Shown: piece after piece, positions 1 to 7,798 of the stretch
Numbering within the stretch: position 1 is the first letter of the stretch
How the letters are laid out: every line of letters begins with the position of its first letter
From: an uncultured Bacteroides sp.
Lineage (GTDB): Bacteria; Bacteroidota; Bacteroidia; Bacteroidales; Bacteroidaceae
Direction: 5' to 3'
Assembly (NCBI RefSeq): GCF_963676325.1
Contig: NZ_OY781098.1
Span: 1-64,000, forward strand
DNA: 64,000 bases
The notes under the pieces: generated by a model
Database searches by the model: none
Told to the model about the DNA's origin: nothing
Seen by the model: the letters and a program-made list of their open reading frames with translations, nothing else
Position numbers and translations under genes: made by a program

Positions 1-128
1 ATTCTGACTACAGCAATAAAAGTTGATTGTACCAGTCCGGTTTTGAATTTCCATAGATAATATACCGGAATGCACATCATCAGCAAACCTATAAGCAGAC
101 TCCAGTAACTGATATCTATTGTTCCCAT
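1..128 (-). CDS. ABC exporter permease, FetB/UPF0014-like (partial)
   Basis: Only the N-terminal 42 or so residues are inside the window; the gene runs off the left edge. The start is an ATG at 126-128, 5 bp after the stop of the ATPase gene, so the two are translationally close and form one operon. The visible peptide begins MGTIDISYWSLLIGLL and has a hydrophobic first segment (roughly residues 7-25) followed by a basic stretch, as in FetB (YbbM) permeases that pair with a FetA-type ATPase in metal or iron export. The substrate cannot be told from this fragment; assignment rests on the partner ATPase and N-terminal resemblance. Confidence 0.6.
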   Translation of the reverse strand, partial: MGTIDISYWSLLIGLLMMCIPVYYLWKFKTGLVQSTFIAVVR

Positions 129-133
129 GTGGC

Positions 134-754
134 TTATAAATAAACGATATTATCACAACCAAGTTTAAATGCACGGTCGTGTGACACGGCAAGTATTGTC
201 ATCCCCTTCTGTGACAACGTATTAAAGAAGTTGAGCACACGTTCCACAGATGCGGCATCGAGAGCAGAAGTTGGTTCGTCTACAATAAGGATTGGCTTTT
301 GAAGCATGGCTGCCACGGCAATCATTATTCGCTGGCGCTGCCCTCCCGAGATCTCACTTACCCGTTTTGCGAAAAGTTCCTCTTCCAAATTTAATTCTTT
401 AAAAACAGCAAAGAGTTCTTTTTTCGAAAAATGTACTCTCCTATTTGCTTTCAGCTCAAAAGGAAGCAGAACCATCTCACTTACCCATTCGCAGGGAAGC
501 GCAAGTTCCTGAGGTATCCAGGCTATTTTCTTACGTATTTCATTAACGTTTTCTGCGCAGAGCAACAGTCCATCTACTGTTATGGTTCCGCTTTTTAACG
601 GCACAAACCCCATAATTGCATTTAATATTGATGTTTTCCCGCTGCCTGATTCGCCTGCTATACAGACTATTTCGCCCTTATTTATATGCATGCAAAGCTC
701 AGTGAAGAGCTCTAACTCTCCATACATGATGCAGGCATTTTCTATCTTGAGCAT
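134..754 (-). CDS. ABC transporter ATP-binding protein, FetA/YbbL-like
   Basis: A 206-residue, single-domain ABC ATPase. The sequence shows a Walker A motif (GESGSGKTS, about residues 34-42), a Q-loop region (WIPQELALP), the ABC signature ISGGQRQR, Walker B (ILIVDEPTSALD) and the switch His (SHDR). The short length and direct coupling to a FetB-like permease gene 5 bp downstream suggest a two-gene exporter like E. coli FetAB (YbbLM), implicated in iron export and oxidative-stress resistance. The HU-like gene ends 6 bp upstream and may share the transcript. The ATPase call is sure; the substrate is inferred from the partner. Confidence 0.85.
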   Translation of the reverse strand: MLKIENACIMYGELELFTELCMHINKGEIVCIAGESGSGKTSILNAIMGFVPLKSGTITVDGLLLCAENVNEIRKKIAWIPQELALPCEWVSEMVLLPFELKANRRVHFSKKELFAVFKELNLEEELFAKRVSEISGGQRQRIMIAVAAMLQKPILIVDEPTSALDAASVERVLNFFNTLSQKGMTILAVSHDRAFKLGCDNIVYL

Positions 755-760
755 TTTTCT

Positions 761-1201
761 TTATTTTCTGCGAATAGGCTTTCTTCCTCTTGGCTTTGAA
801 ATCTTAGCTTCTTCTCTTGTTTCTACCTTCTGAAAAGAGATGGCACGGAAACTTTCAAGCATGTGTACCTCAGGAAGATAGTTTATCTTGCTGAACGAAA
901 CATCTTTAGAACGGACTTCCTCCGGATTGCTCACTGTAGGGCTCTTTACTGATGTGGAGAATGTTCCCAACGAGTCAATTTTCACAGTGTAACCATCCTG
1001 CAGATTCTTAATTAAATGGTTGCTCAGTCCTGCTACAACAGCAACTACATCGGCCTTTGAAAGAGTACTTTCTTCGCACATATCTTCAATGATACGGTTT
1101 AAAGTTACAGTTCCTTTAGTAACAGCCTTTGCGTAATAGCGAGGTTCTTCCTCGGGTTTCATGTTATTGTTAACCTTGGTAGCTTTAAAATCTATTGCCA
1201 T
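761..1201 (-). CDS. HU-like DNA-binding protein with basic AT-hook-like tail
   Basis: A 146-residue protein of the Bacteroidetes HU-like family (TIGR01201 type), longer than classical HU (about 90). The N-terminal AIDFKATKV and the central region with KIDSLGTFS match the HU fold of this family, in which paralogues often accompany accessory modules. The C-terminus carries SKPRGRKPIRRK, a basic PRGRKP core resembling an AT-hook, which would add minor-groove binding. It is the first gene of a leftward run with the ABC exporter (6-bp gap). Its 5' region holds a 22-bp-periodic TGTACA array, a possible binding or regulatory site. The nucleoid or regulatory role is inferred from family. Confidence 0.8.
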   Translation of the reverse strand: MAIDFKATKVNNNMKPEEEPRYYAKAVTKGTVTLNRIIEDMCEESTLSKADVVAVVAGLSNHLIKNLQDGYTVKIDSLGTFSTSVKSPTVSNPEEVRSKDVSFSKINYLPEVHMLESFRAISFQKVETREEAKISKPRGRKPIRRK

Positions 1202-1266
1202 ATCGTTTTCTTTTTGAATATTATGCTGTAAAGATATAAATTATACTCATTAAAACAAATGTTTTC

Positions 1267-1338
1267 TGTACAAAACATTGTTTTCTTTTGTACAAAAGAA
1301 TATATTGTTTTGTACAGAGGAATTAATTCTTTTGTACA
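1267..1338. repeat. Array of four TGTACA palindromes at exact 22-bp spacing (copy 1)
   Basis: TGTACA occurs at 1267, 1289, 1311 and 1333, each 22 bp after the last, within units of the form TTTTGTACA(A/G)A(A/G)(A/G)AAT. Some linkers contain AATTAATT, itself palindromic. The array lies between the divergent HU-like gene (start 1201) and the DUF2148 promoter (1364-1394). A second array with the same spacing lies at 33178-33249. The period is close to two helical turns, so all sites face one side of the DNA. The binding factor is unknown. Confidence 0.85.
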
Positions 1339-1363
1339 GAGAAATAATAACGTTCCGTTATGT

Positions 1364-1394
1364 TTTGACAAATGGTTCCAAACATATATATTTG
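1364..1394 (+). promoter_or_regulatory. Bacteroides-type promoter for DUF2148/agmatine operon
   Basis: TTTG at 1364-1367, a 19-bp spacer, then TATATTTG at 1387-1394, matching the Bacteroides primary sigma consensus TTTG-N19-TAnnTTTG. The first start codon is at 1425, giving a leader of about 25 nt. Confidence 0.7.
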
Positions 1395-1424
1395 TATTCT
1401 TAATTAGTTTAAAAAAGAACCGGA

Positions 1425-1961
1425 ATGATAATAAATGAACGCGATGTTCGCCACGAACATATGCTCAATGTAGCAAAACAAATGATGACAGCTGCACGCA
1501 CAGCTCCCAAAGGAAAAGGTGTTGACGTGATTGAAACTGCTGTTGTTACTGAAGGAGATATAAAATTACTTTCTGATGAGCTGATCAGACAAAACGGTGA
1601 GAACGGAATGATGTTCTTTCTTCGGGATGCAGAAAATATTCTTTCTGCCGAAGCAATTATATTAATAGGTACGCGCGAGCATTTGCAGGGACTGAACTGT
1701 GGCCATTGCGGATTTGCCACTTGCGCTGAGAAACCGAATGATACACCATGTGCTCTGAATACTATCGATGTGGGTATTGCTATTGGTTCGGCATGTGCAA
1801 CGGCATCCGACTTACGCGTTGATTCCCGTGTGATGTTCTCGGCAGGAATTGCTGCCCAGAAGCTTAACTGGCTTCCTGGTTGTAAAACTGTGATGGCTAT
1901 TCCTATCAGCTGTTCCAGTAAAAATCCGTTCTTTGATCGTAAACCTAAAGAAAGAAAGTAG
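1425..1961 (+). CDS. DUF2148 ferredoxin-like domain protein
   Basis: A 178-residue cytoplasmic protein of the DUF2148 family, described as containing a ferredoxin-like domain. A cysteine cluster NCGHCGFATC (about residues 86-95) could bind an iron-sulfur centre, and further cysteines occur at CALNT, SACAT, LPGCK and ISCSS. The N-terminus (AARTAPKGKGVD) resembles the flavin-contacting N-terminus of nitroreductases, so a redox role is possible but not shown. It starts 31 bp after a good promoter and is followed after about 96 bp by agmatine deiminase, with an open frame between, so it probably heads the putrescine operon. Its specific function is not known. Confidence 0.8.
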   Translation: MIINERDVRHEHMLNVAKQMMTAARTAPKGKGVDVIETAVVTEGDIKLLSDELIRQNGENGMMFFLRDAENILSAEAIILIGTREHLQGLNCGHCGFATCAEKPNDTPCALNTIDVGIAIGSACATASDLRVDSRVMFSAGIAAQKLNWLPGCKTVMAIPISCSSKNPFFDRKPKERK

Positions 1962-2057
1962 ATAAAAATGGGTATATTAGTTGGTCTCCCCAAAAAAGGA
2001 GATGAAGAAAAAGATTTTCAGGTAAATTGGGGCAATCCTTTTGGGCTAGAGGTTGAA

Positions 2058-3083
2058 ATGCGTGCTCCTTTTCTTCCTTCGGAATGGTACGAACAAAGTG
2101 GTGTGCAATTAACCTGGCCACATGCCGGAACCGATTGGGCTCATATGCTGAAAGAGGTTCAGGAGTGTTTTATCTCTATTGCCCGCGAAATTGCTAAGAA
2201 AGAGCTATTGCTTATTGTGGCTCCTGATACAGAAGTGGTTAAAGCGCAGATAGCCAATAGGGTAAACATGGAAAACGTTCGCTTCTTTGAATGCGAAACA
2301 AACGATACCTGGGCGCGAGATCACGGTGCTATTACCTTGATTGACGGCTCTACTCCTCGCCTGCTCGACTTTTGTTTCAATGGCTGGGGCCAAAAATTTG
2401 TTGCCGGTCTTGATAATCAGATTACCCGCAAGGCTTTTGAAGCTAAACTTTTCAAGGGTGAATACGCAAATCGCCTGAATTTTGTTCTTGAAGGTGGCTC
2501 AATAGAGAGTGACGGATTGGGAACCCTGCTCACAACATCAACTTGTTTGCTGGCTCCAAATCGTAACGATACAATGAACAGAGCAGAAATAGAGGAATAT
2601 TTACGTTCTGTATTTCATATGCAACAGGTACTTTGGCTAGATCACGGCTATCTGGCTGGCGATGATACTGACAGTCATGTAGATACATTGGCTCGCCTTT
2701 GTCCAAACAACACTATTGCTTATGTAAAATGCACCAACCCTGAGGATGAGCATTTCGATGAACTTCAGAAAATGGAAGAGCAACTTCGCACGTTCCGCAC
2801 TCTGAAAGGAGAGCCTTATCGCCTGCTTGCTTTGCCAATGGCTGATTGTATTATTGAGAATACAGAACGTTTGCCGGCTACTTATGCTAACTTCTTAATT
2901 ATCAATAAGGCAGTACTTTATCCTACTTATAATCAACCAAAGAATGATGCTGAAGCAGCAGCAGTTCTTGCCGAAGCTTTCCCAGACAGAGAGATTATTG
3001 GCATTGATTGTCGCGCATTGATAAAGCAACATGGTTCGCTCCATTGTGTGACAATGCAATATCCTGAGGGTGTGATAAAGTAA
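2058..3083 (+). CDS. aguA: Agmatine deiminase
   Basis: Hydrolyses agmatine to N-carbamoylputrescine and ammonia, the first of two steps to putrescine. It belongs to the peptidylarginine-deiminase-like (PAD_porph) fold. Visible motifs include LTWPHAGTDWAHM near the N-terminus, TNDTWARDHG, LEGGSIESDG, DGY-type substrate region (LDHGYLAGDDTDSHVDT) and the catalytic Cys in GSLHC (Cys330 from this start). The frame is open back to an ATG at 1968, but family members begin near FLPSEW, and an AGAGG-like site precedes the ATG at 2058, so 341 residues is preferred. The next gene performs the following step of the pathway. Confidence 0.9.
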   Translation: MRAPFLPSEWYEQSGVQLTWPHAGTDWAHMLKEVQECFISIAREIAKKELLLIVAPDTEVVKAQIANRVNMENVRFFECETNDTWARDHGAITLIDGSTPRLLDFCFNGWGQKFVAGLDNQITRKAFEAKLFKGEYANRLNFVLEGGSIESDGLGTLLTTSTCLLAPNRNDTMNRAEIEEYLRSVFHMQQVLWLDHGYLAGDDTDSHVDTLARLCPNNTIAYVKCTNPEDEHFDELQKMEEQLRTFRTLKGEPYRLLALPMADCIIENTERLPATYANFLIINKAVLYPTYNQPKNDAEAAAVLAEAFPDREIIGIDCRALIKQHGSLHCVTMQYPEGVIK

Positions 3084-3120
3084 TGACTTGCAGGTATAAC
3101 AAATAAAAAAACTAAGAATA

Positions 3121-4011
3121 ATGGATAACAGAACCATAAAGGTGGGTTTAGTTCAGCAGTCCAATACGGCTAGCCTAAAAGAAAACCTGAAAAAGCTGAC
3201 GGAAAACATTGAAGCTTGTGTGGCTCAAGGTGCACAGTTGGTTGTGCTTCAGGAATTGCATAACTCACTATACTTTTGCCAGGTTGAAGATACAAATAAC
3301 TTCGATATTGCCGAACCTATCCCCGGTCCTTCAACAGTATTTTACGGAGAAATTGCTGCCGCGCATAGAATAGTGCTGGTTACATCTCTGTTTGAAAAGC
3401 GCGCTCCCGGATTGTATCATAACACAGCCGTGGTATTTGATACCGATGGTTCCATAGCCGGAAAGTATCGCAAGATGCACATTCCCGATGATCCTGCTTA
3501 TTATGAAAAGTTCTATTTTACCCCCGGTGATTTAGGCTTTCAGCCCATTCAAACATCTCTGGGAAAACTAGGAGTACTCGTTTGCTGGGATCAATGGTAT
3601 CCGGAAGCTGCTCGCCTGATGGCTCTTCGTGGTGCTGAATTACTTATCTATCCAACAGCAATTGGCTGGGAAAGTTCTGATACAGAGGATGAAAAATCAC
3701 GTCAGCTTAATGCGTGGATAATCTCTCAGCGTGCACATGCCGTGGCCAACGGACTTCCGGTTGTTTCCGTGAATCGTGTGGGACACGAAGAAGATCCTTC
3801 CGGACAAACAAACGGCATTCAGTTCTGGGGAAACAGCTTTGTAGCCGGTCCGCAAGGAGAGTTTCTTACTCAGGCTGGAAATAAAGAAGCGACGAACATT
3901 GTCGTTGAGGTTAATCTAACCCGTTCCGAAAATGTCCGCCGCTGGTGGCCTTTCCTTCGTGATAGAAGGATTGACGAATATGGTGAAATAACTAAACGTT
4001 TTATCGATTAG
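3121..4011 (+). CDS. aguB: N-carbamoylputrescine amidase
   Basis: Cleaves N-carbamoylputrescine to putrescine, CO2 and ammonia, completing agmatine use with the upstream deiminase. A 296-residue nitrilase-superfamily enzyme with the complete catalytic triad: Glu45 (VLQELHN), Lys118 (KYRKMH) and Cys155 (LVCWDQWYPEAAR). The C-terminal RRWWPFLRDRRID stretch is characteristic of AguB. It follows the deiminase by 37 bp in the same direction and is the last gene of the operon; a sulfatase remnant follows on the other strand. No arginine decarboxylase, which would make agmatine, is present in the window. Confidence 0.95.
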   Translation: MDNRTIKVGLVQQSNTASLKENLKKLTENIEACVAQGAQLVVLQELHNSLYFCQVEDTNNFDIAEPIPGPSTVFYGEIAAAHRIVLVTSLFEKRAPGLYHNTAVVFDTDGSIAGKYRKMHIPDDPAYYEKFYFTPGDLGFQPIQTSLGKLGVLVCWDQWYPEAARLMALRGAELLIYPTAIGWESSDTEDEKSRQLNAWIISQRAHAVANGLPVVSVNRVGHEEDPSGQTNGIQFWGNSFVAGPQGEFLTQAGNKEATNIVVEVNLTRSENVRRWWPFLRDRRIDEYGEITKRFID

Positions 4012-4274
4012 TTTCCTTTTGCAGTAAGCTTGTCATTAATCATTCGTTCAACATATTGCTGAATAATAGCTTTCAGCTCTTTTTCCATAGCAGCCTGTTC
4101 GGTAACCTTTCCGAGCAGGTTTTGTTTTAATAACGGGTCATTGACGAAGTTATATACCGAAATTGTTTTTTGTCCGTCGAACTGAATCATGTATTTCCCT
4201 TTCATATACTGAAATGTATTGTTTACGTAATTCACAGCATAACCATCTTTCGGTTTGGAATGGAACAAAATCTG
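4008..4274 (-). pseudogene. 3' remnant of an LTA-synthase-like sulfatase gene
   Basis: About 88 codons, ending at TAA 4008-4010, encode a peptide (HSKPKDGYAVNYVN...YMIQFDGQKTISVY...) that looks like the C-terminal tail of Bacteroidales LTA-synthase/phosphoglycerol-transferase-type sulfatases: a YxxNTFQYMKGKY segment, a short beta region and a helical KELKAIIQQYVERM tail. No ATG exists; a TAA lies 3 codons before the TTG at 4268, and the catalytic sulfatase domain is absent. It is squeezed between aguB and the aspS terminator, so most of the gene was deleted. The family call is from memory of the tail; the truncated state is seen directly. Confidence 0.5.
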
Positions 4275-4290
4275 TTAACGTAGGCACACT

Positions 4291-4332
4291 AAAAAAGGTA
4301 GTAACGGTGAAAGTTTGTTCACCATTACTACC
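4291..4332 (-). terminator. Rho-independent terminator of aspS
   Basis: Inverted repeat 4297-4311 / 4318-4332 (15-bp arms with one mismatch, 6-nt loop). On the minus strand it is followed by TTTTTT (plus-strand A-run 4291-4296). It lies 22 bp beyond the aspS stop. Confidence 0.8.
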
Positions 4333-4353
4333 CATATGTATTAATTAAAATAG

Positions 4354-6198
4354 TTACTCTTTAATATCAATAACTAAATTTAGTTCGTCTAATTGAGATT
4401 GTTCCAAATAACCAGGAGCATCAATCATTACGTCACGACCAGAGTTGTTCTTTGGGAAAGCAATACAGTCGCGGATAGAATCAAGTCCGGCAAAAAGAGA
4501 AACCCAACGATCCAATCCATAGGCCAAACCACCGTGAGGAGGCGCACCAAATTTGAATGCATCCATTAAGAAACCAAACTGCTCTTGTGCTCTCTCTTCA
4601 GTAAATCCTAATAGCTTAAACATTTTATTCTGCAACTCACTATCGTGAATACGGATAGAACCACCTCCTACTTCTACGCCGTTAATAACCATATCGTAGG
4701 CATTTGCACGAACTTTACCCGGATCAGTGTCAAGGAAAGGAACATCTTCCAGTTTCGGAGACGTAAACGGATGGTGCATAGCCATAAAACGCTTGCTTTC
4801 TTCGTCCCACTCAAACAGAGGGAAGTCAATAACCCAAAGGCAAGCAAAAGTATTTTTATCTCTTAGTCCTAACTGGCTACCCATTTCCAGACGAAGTTCG
4901 CAAAGTTGCTTGCGTGTCTTCATTGCATCATCTCCGGAAAGAATCAGAATTAAATCGCCCGGTTTAGCACCAAATGCAGCTTTAAGTTCTTGCAAAGTTT
5001 CCTGAGTATAGAATTTATCTACGCTTGATTTTACGTTTCCGTCAGCTTCTACACGAGCATAAACCATTCCCTTTGCTCCAATCTGTGGACGCTTAACAAA
5101 TTCAGTGAGGCCATCTAACTGTTTGCGGGTATAAGAAGCAGCACCTTCGGCACAAATACCGCCTACGTAAGCTGCATCTTTAAATACGGGGAAAGCATTA
5201 AGCTTGTTAGGAGCTATTATACAGTTGTTTATATTATCTACAAATTCATCGAAATTTGTTATAATATTGTTGTTTAAGTAATCTCTATTATTAGAAATAT
5301 TCTTTAGCTCAACAAACTTCATTCCAAAGCGGATGTCTGGTTTGTCGCTTCCGTATAACTTCATAGCATTGTGCCAGGTCATACGAGGGAATGTTTCTGT
5401 AATTTCAACGTTACGGATAACTTTGAAAAGATGTTTTGCCATACCTTCAAAGATAGAAATAACATCTTCCTGTTCCACAAAACTCATTTCACAGTCAATC
5501 TGAGTAAATTCTGGTTGACGGTCGGCACGAAGGTCTTCGTCACGGAAACATTTAGCGATTTGGAAATAACGATCAAATCCTGATACCATCAACAACTGTT
5601 TGAAAAGCTGTGGTGACTGAGGAAGCGCGTAGAACTGTCCAGGGTTCATACGTGAAGGTACCACGAAGTCGCGTGCTCCTTCAGGAGTAGAGCCAATAAG
5701 TATAGGTGTTTCAACTTCTAAGAATCCCAGTTTATCAAGATAACTGCGTACCTCAATAGTCATCTTATGGCGAAGTTCAAGGTTTGATCTAACATTGTTA
5801 CGACGAAGGTCAAGATAGCGATACTTCATGCGGATATCATCGCCACCGTCTGAGTTATCTTCTATTGTGAAAGGAGGTGTAGCTGCTGTGTTAAGAATAT
5901 TAAGTTCCGAAACAATCAGCTCAATATCACCTGTAGGAAGGTTTGCATTCTTATTGGAACGTTCGTTTACTTCGCCGGTAATCTGAATTACAAATTCACG
6001 ACCTAGTTTATTTGCTGCATCACATAACTCAGCATTGATGGCATCATTAAAGACAAGTTGAGTGATTCCGTAACGGTCACGAAGGTCAACAAATGTCATT
6101 CCGCCCATTTTTCTGGTACGCTGCACCCATCCCGAAAGTGTTACCACTTTATTTATGTCGGAGATCCGAAGTTCTCCGCAAGTATGCGTTCTAAACAT
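4354..6198 (-). CDS. aspS: Aspartyl-tRNA synthetase
   Basis: Charges tRNA-Asp (or tRNA-Asp/Asn) with aspartate. At 614 residues it is the long bacterial type, with an N-terminal OB anticodon-binding domain (about 1-110: RTHTCGELRISDINK, GWVQRTRKMGG), a class II catalytic core with motif 2 (QIAKCFRDEDLRADRQPEF) and motif 3 (GGLAYGLDRWV), and a bacterial GAD insertion in the middle (about 290-420). It starts with ATG at 6198; a promoter-like box lies at 6239-6246. It appears to be monocistronic, with its own terminator just downstream. Nothing unusual is seen. Confidence 0.97.
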   Translation of the reverse strand: MFRTHTCGELRISDINKVVTLSGWVQRTRKMGGMTFVDLRDRYGITQLVFNDAINAELCDAANKLGREFVIQITGEVNERSNKNANLPTGDIELIVSELNILNTAATPPFTIEDNSDGGDDIRMKYRYLDLRRNNVRSNLELRHKMTIEVRSYLDKLGFLEVETPILIGSTPEGARDFVVPSRMNPGQFYALPQSPQLFKQLLMVSGFDRYFQIAKCFRDEDLRADRQPEFTQIDCEMSFVEQEDVISIFEGMAKHLFKVIRNVEITETFPRMTWHNAMKLYGSDKPDIRFGMKFVELKNISNNRDYLNNNIITNFDEFVDNINNCIIAPNKLNAFPVFKDAAYVGGICAEGAASYTRKQLDGLTEFVKRPQIGAKGMVYARVEADGNVKSSVDKFYTQETLQELKAAFGAKPGDLILILSGDDAMKTRKQLCELRLEMGSQLGLRDKNTFACLWVIDFPLFEWDEESKRFMAMHHPFTSPKLEDVPFLDTDPGKVRANAYDMVINGVEVGGGSIRIHDSELQNKMFKLLGFTEERAQEQFGFLMDAFKFGAPPHGGLAYGLDRWVSLFAGLDSIRDCIAFPKNNSGRDVMIDAPGYLEQSQLDELNLVIDIKE

Positions 6199-6238
6199 AT
6201 TCTTTTTATTTGATTTTTCTGTTTTTGTATATTGGATG

Positions 6239-6246
6239 CAAAATTA
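6239..6246 (-). promoter_or_regulatory. Putative -7 box for aspS
   Basis: Minus-strand TAATTTTG (plus CAAAATTA) fits TAnnTTTG and lies 41 bp upstream of the aspS ATG. Confidence 0.5.
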
Positions 6247-6293
6247 TATAAAAATCTTAATTAATCTATGTTTAGCAGGAATTATCTTAGATA

Positions 6294-6326
6294 TAAAAAA
6301 GAAAGGTATTTGGAAGTACCTTTCTT
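6294..6326 (-). terminator. Terminator downstream of queD-queE
   Basis: Arms 6300-6308 and 6317-6325 (AGAAAGGTA / TACCTTTCT, 8-nt loop) followed on the minus strand by a T-run (plus-strand A-run 6295-6300). It is 70 bp beyond the queE stop. Confidence 0.75.
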
Positions 6327-6396
6327 GTATTGTAAAAATAGAGGAGTATAAAATCTCTATTGATTTTCTTTACGTCTAATTTATCAATGACGCTAT

Positions 6397-6942
6397 TTAT
6401 CTTATATTTAATATTTTATGCGTTTGAAGGCTTAGTCTCCATTGGGGATGCTCTTTTATATAATCAATAACTTCATCTGTATTTTTGCAAGAACAAGGCT
6501 GAAGATAAAAGACTTCGGGAGTATACTTGTTGTATTTAGACATATCTTGCCCATTATAGACTACCTTTAATTCATTTGGATTGATGATTACTGTTTTTCC
6601 GTCCTCTTTGGGTGAGCAGGTTATCCAATCAACATTATTGGGGGGCACTTTTGTTCCATTAGTTTCTATCTGCACGAAACAGCCAGTATCCTTTATTCCT
6701 TTTACAAGATCGTGTGTAATTTGCAAACAAGGTTCACCTCCTGTTAGAACAACATGCTTTGCGGGGTATTTTTTGATTTCTGCAATAATATCCTTATCGC
6801 TTAAAAGCTCACCCGATTGGTGGTCTGTATCACAAAAGTCGCAATTCAAATTACAGCCTGAAAAGCGGATAAAGACAGCAGGTGTTCCAGTGAAATGTCC
6901 TTCTCCCTGAATACTATAAAAAATTTCATTCACCTTTTTCAT
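6397..6942 (-). CDS. queE: 7-carboxy-7-deazaguanine synthase (radical SAM)
   Basis: Converts 6-carboxy-tetrahydropterin to 7-carboxy-7-deazaguanine in queuosine precursor synthesis. The start chosen is the ATG at 6942 (181 residues), because the family begins with KVNEIFYSIQGEG; the frame is open further upstream but that part only overlaps queD. The radical SAM cluster is CNLNCDFC (Cys30, Cys34, Cys37, CX3CX2C), with a following TGGEP motif (VLTGGEPCLQ). The gene overlaps the end of queD by 17 bp, so the two are translationally coupled. Length is somewhat short compared with about 210-220 in many bacteria but complete. Confidence 0.93.
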   Translation of the reverse strand: MKKVNEIFYSIQGEGHFTGTPAVFIRFSGCNLNCDFCDTDHQSGELLSDKDIIAEIKKYPAKHVVLTGGEPCLQITHDLVKGIKDTGCFVQIETNGTKVPPNNVDWITCSPKEDGKTVIINPNELKVVYNGQDMSKYNKYTPEVFYLQPCSCKNTDEVIDYIKEHPQWRLSLQTHKILNIR

Positions 6943-7261
6943 ACCATGCAATATTGTTTTCAGATTCTTGAACCATAACTTTAAAGCATTCTGGAATTTG
7001 ATCACAAATCCACTTAGCCATATTTTCAGCCGTTGTATTGAACGGGAGCACTTCATTTAAGTTTTTATGGTCTAATTTAGATTGAATTTTCTCCTTAATA
7101 TGAGTAAAGTCAACAACCATACCGTCGTCGTTTAGTTTCTCAGCTCTGCACCATACGAGTATGTTCCAGTTATGGCCGTGCAAATTTTCACACTTACTGG
7201 CATATGAAAGCTTTAAGCTGTGTGAAGCTGATATTTCGAGTCTTTTTCTTACTGTATACAT
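6926..7261 (-). CDS. queD: 6-carboxy-5,6,7,8-tetrahydropterin synthase
   Basis: Makes 6-carboxytetrahydropterin from dihydroneopterin triphosphate, the step before queE. The 111-residue protein shows zinc-binding histidines at His14 (SASHSL), His28 and His30 (LHGHNW), the catalytic Cys24 (SKCENLHGH), and a C-terminal VQESENN with the substrate Glu. It is the first gene of a two-gene operon, overlapping queE. The tgt gene, which inserts the queuosine base precursor into tRNA, is elsewhere in this window at 15568. Confidence 0.94.
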   Translation of the reverse strand: MYTVRKRLEISASHSLKLSYASKCENLHGHNWNILVWCRAEKLNDDGMVVDFTHIKEKIQSKLDHKNLNEVLPFNTTAENMAKWICDQIPECFKVMVQESENNIAWYEKGE

Positions 7262-7446
7262 ACTCTGGTTATTTATTGAGTTTTAAACTTTGCAATATCT
7301 AGTATCGTTTCAATAGATACTTTATGATTTTATTCGATTTTGTTTTTTTTGAGTAGTTCTATTTTCTTAGTTGCAATTCATTGATGTCTTAAATAAGAAT
7401 AACTTATATTTTAGCCATTTTGTTTCTTAATAAATCAACTTTGCAT

Positions 7447-7492
7447 AAAAAAATATTGAGCCGATACAAATTGTATCAGCTCAATATTTTTT
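7447..7492 (-). terminator. Terminator after tRNA-Pro
   Basis: Long hairpin with arms AAAAAATATTGAGC / GCTCAATATTTTTT plus inner GATACAA / TTGTATC. A and T runs flank both sides, so it can work in both directions; the obvious client is tRNA-Pro on the minus strand, 33 bp away. Confidence 0.8.
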
Positions 7493-7524
7493 CTAATTTG
7501 TTGCTTAATTATACTTAAGCTTTG

Positions 7525-7599
7525 TCGGGGTAGCGGGATTCGAACCCACGACCCCCTGCTCCCAAAGCAGGTGCGCTAACCGGACTGCGCTACACCCCG
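7525..7599 (-). tRNA. tRNA-Pro (anticodon TGG)
   Basis: A complete 75-nt cloverleaf on the minus strand. Acceptor stem begins CGGGGTG with 3' discriminator A; D arm GCGCAGTCCGGTTAGCGC; anticodon stem CCTGC/GCAGG with loop TTTGGGA, giving anticodon TGG; T arm with GGTTCGAATCC. CCA is not encoded. First base pair C1-G72 is typical of bacterial tRNA-Pro. A strong -7 box lies about 36 bp upstream and a terminator follows, so it is a single-gene unit. Confidence 0.97.
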
Positions 7600-7634
7600 A
7601 AGACTTTTGTAAGTGTTTCTTTTCAAAAGCGATG

Positions 7635-7642
7635 CAAAGATA
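7635..7642 (-). promoter_or_regulatory. Putative -7 box for tRNA-Pro
   Basis: Minus-strand TATCTTTG (plus CAAAGATA), the exact favoured form of the Bacteroides -7 element, 35 bp upstream of the tRNA 5' end. Confidence 0.65.
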
Positions 7643-7741
7643 TGGGTTATATTTGAATAATGCAAGCACTTCTGGCTTATTTTTTATATTAATTTTGCCG
7701 GATTAAGCTATCTGGCTGATTAACAGTTCGTAGTACTATTA

Positions 7742-7792
7742 CAAAAAAAGAGAAAGTCCTCTTCGCTGAATTCTACGAAGAGGACTTTCTCT
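7742..7792 (-). terminator. Terminator of spt, displaced by the group II intron
   Basis: Arms 7749-7765 and 7776-7792 (GAGAAAGTCCTCTTCG and its complement) with a 10-nt loop. On the minus strand the stem is followed by TTTTTTT (plus A-run 7742-7748). No leftward gene ends nearby except spt, whose stop is at 9734 on the far side of the intron, so this is read as the original spt terminator. Confidence 0.75.
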
Positions 7793-7798
7793 TAATTA

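Noticed and set aside
1267..1338. CRISPR array
   Set aside because: Unit of 22 bp is too short and there are no distinct spacers; no cas genes.
1409..1993. 194-codon open frame antisense to the DUF2148 gene
   Set aside because: Composition is that of a shadow frame; the plus-strand product has a promoter, conserved cysteines and family match.
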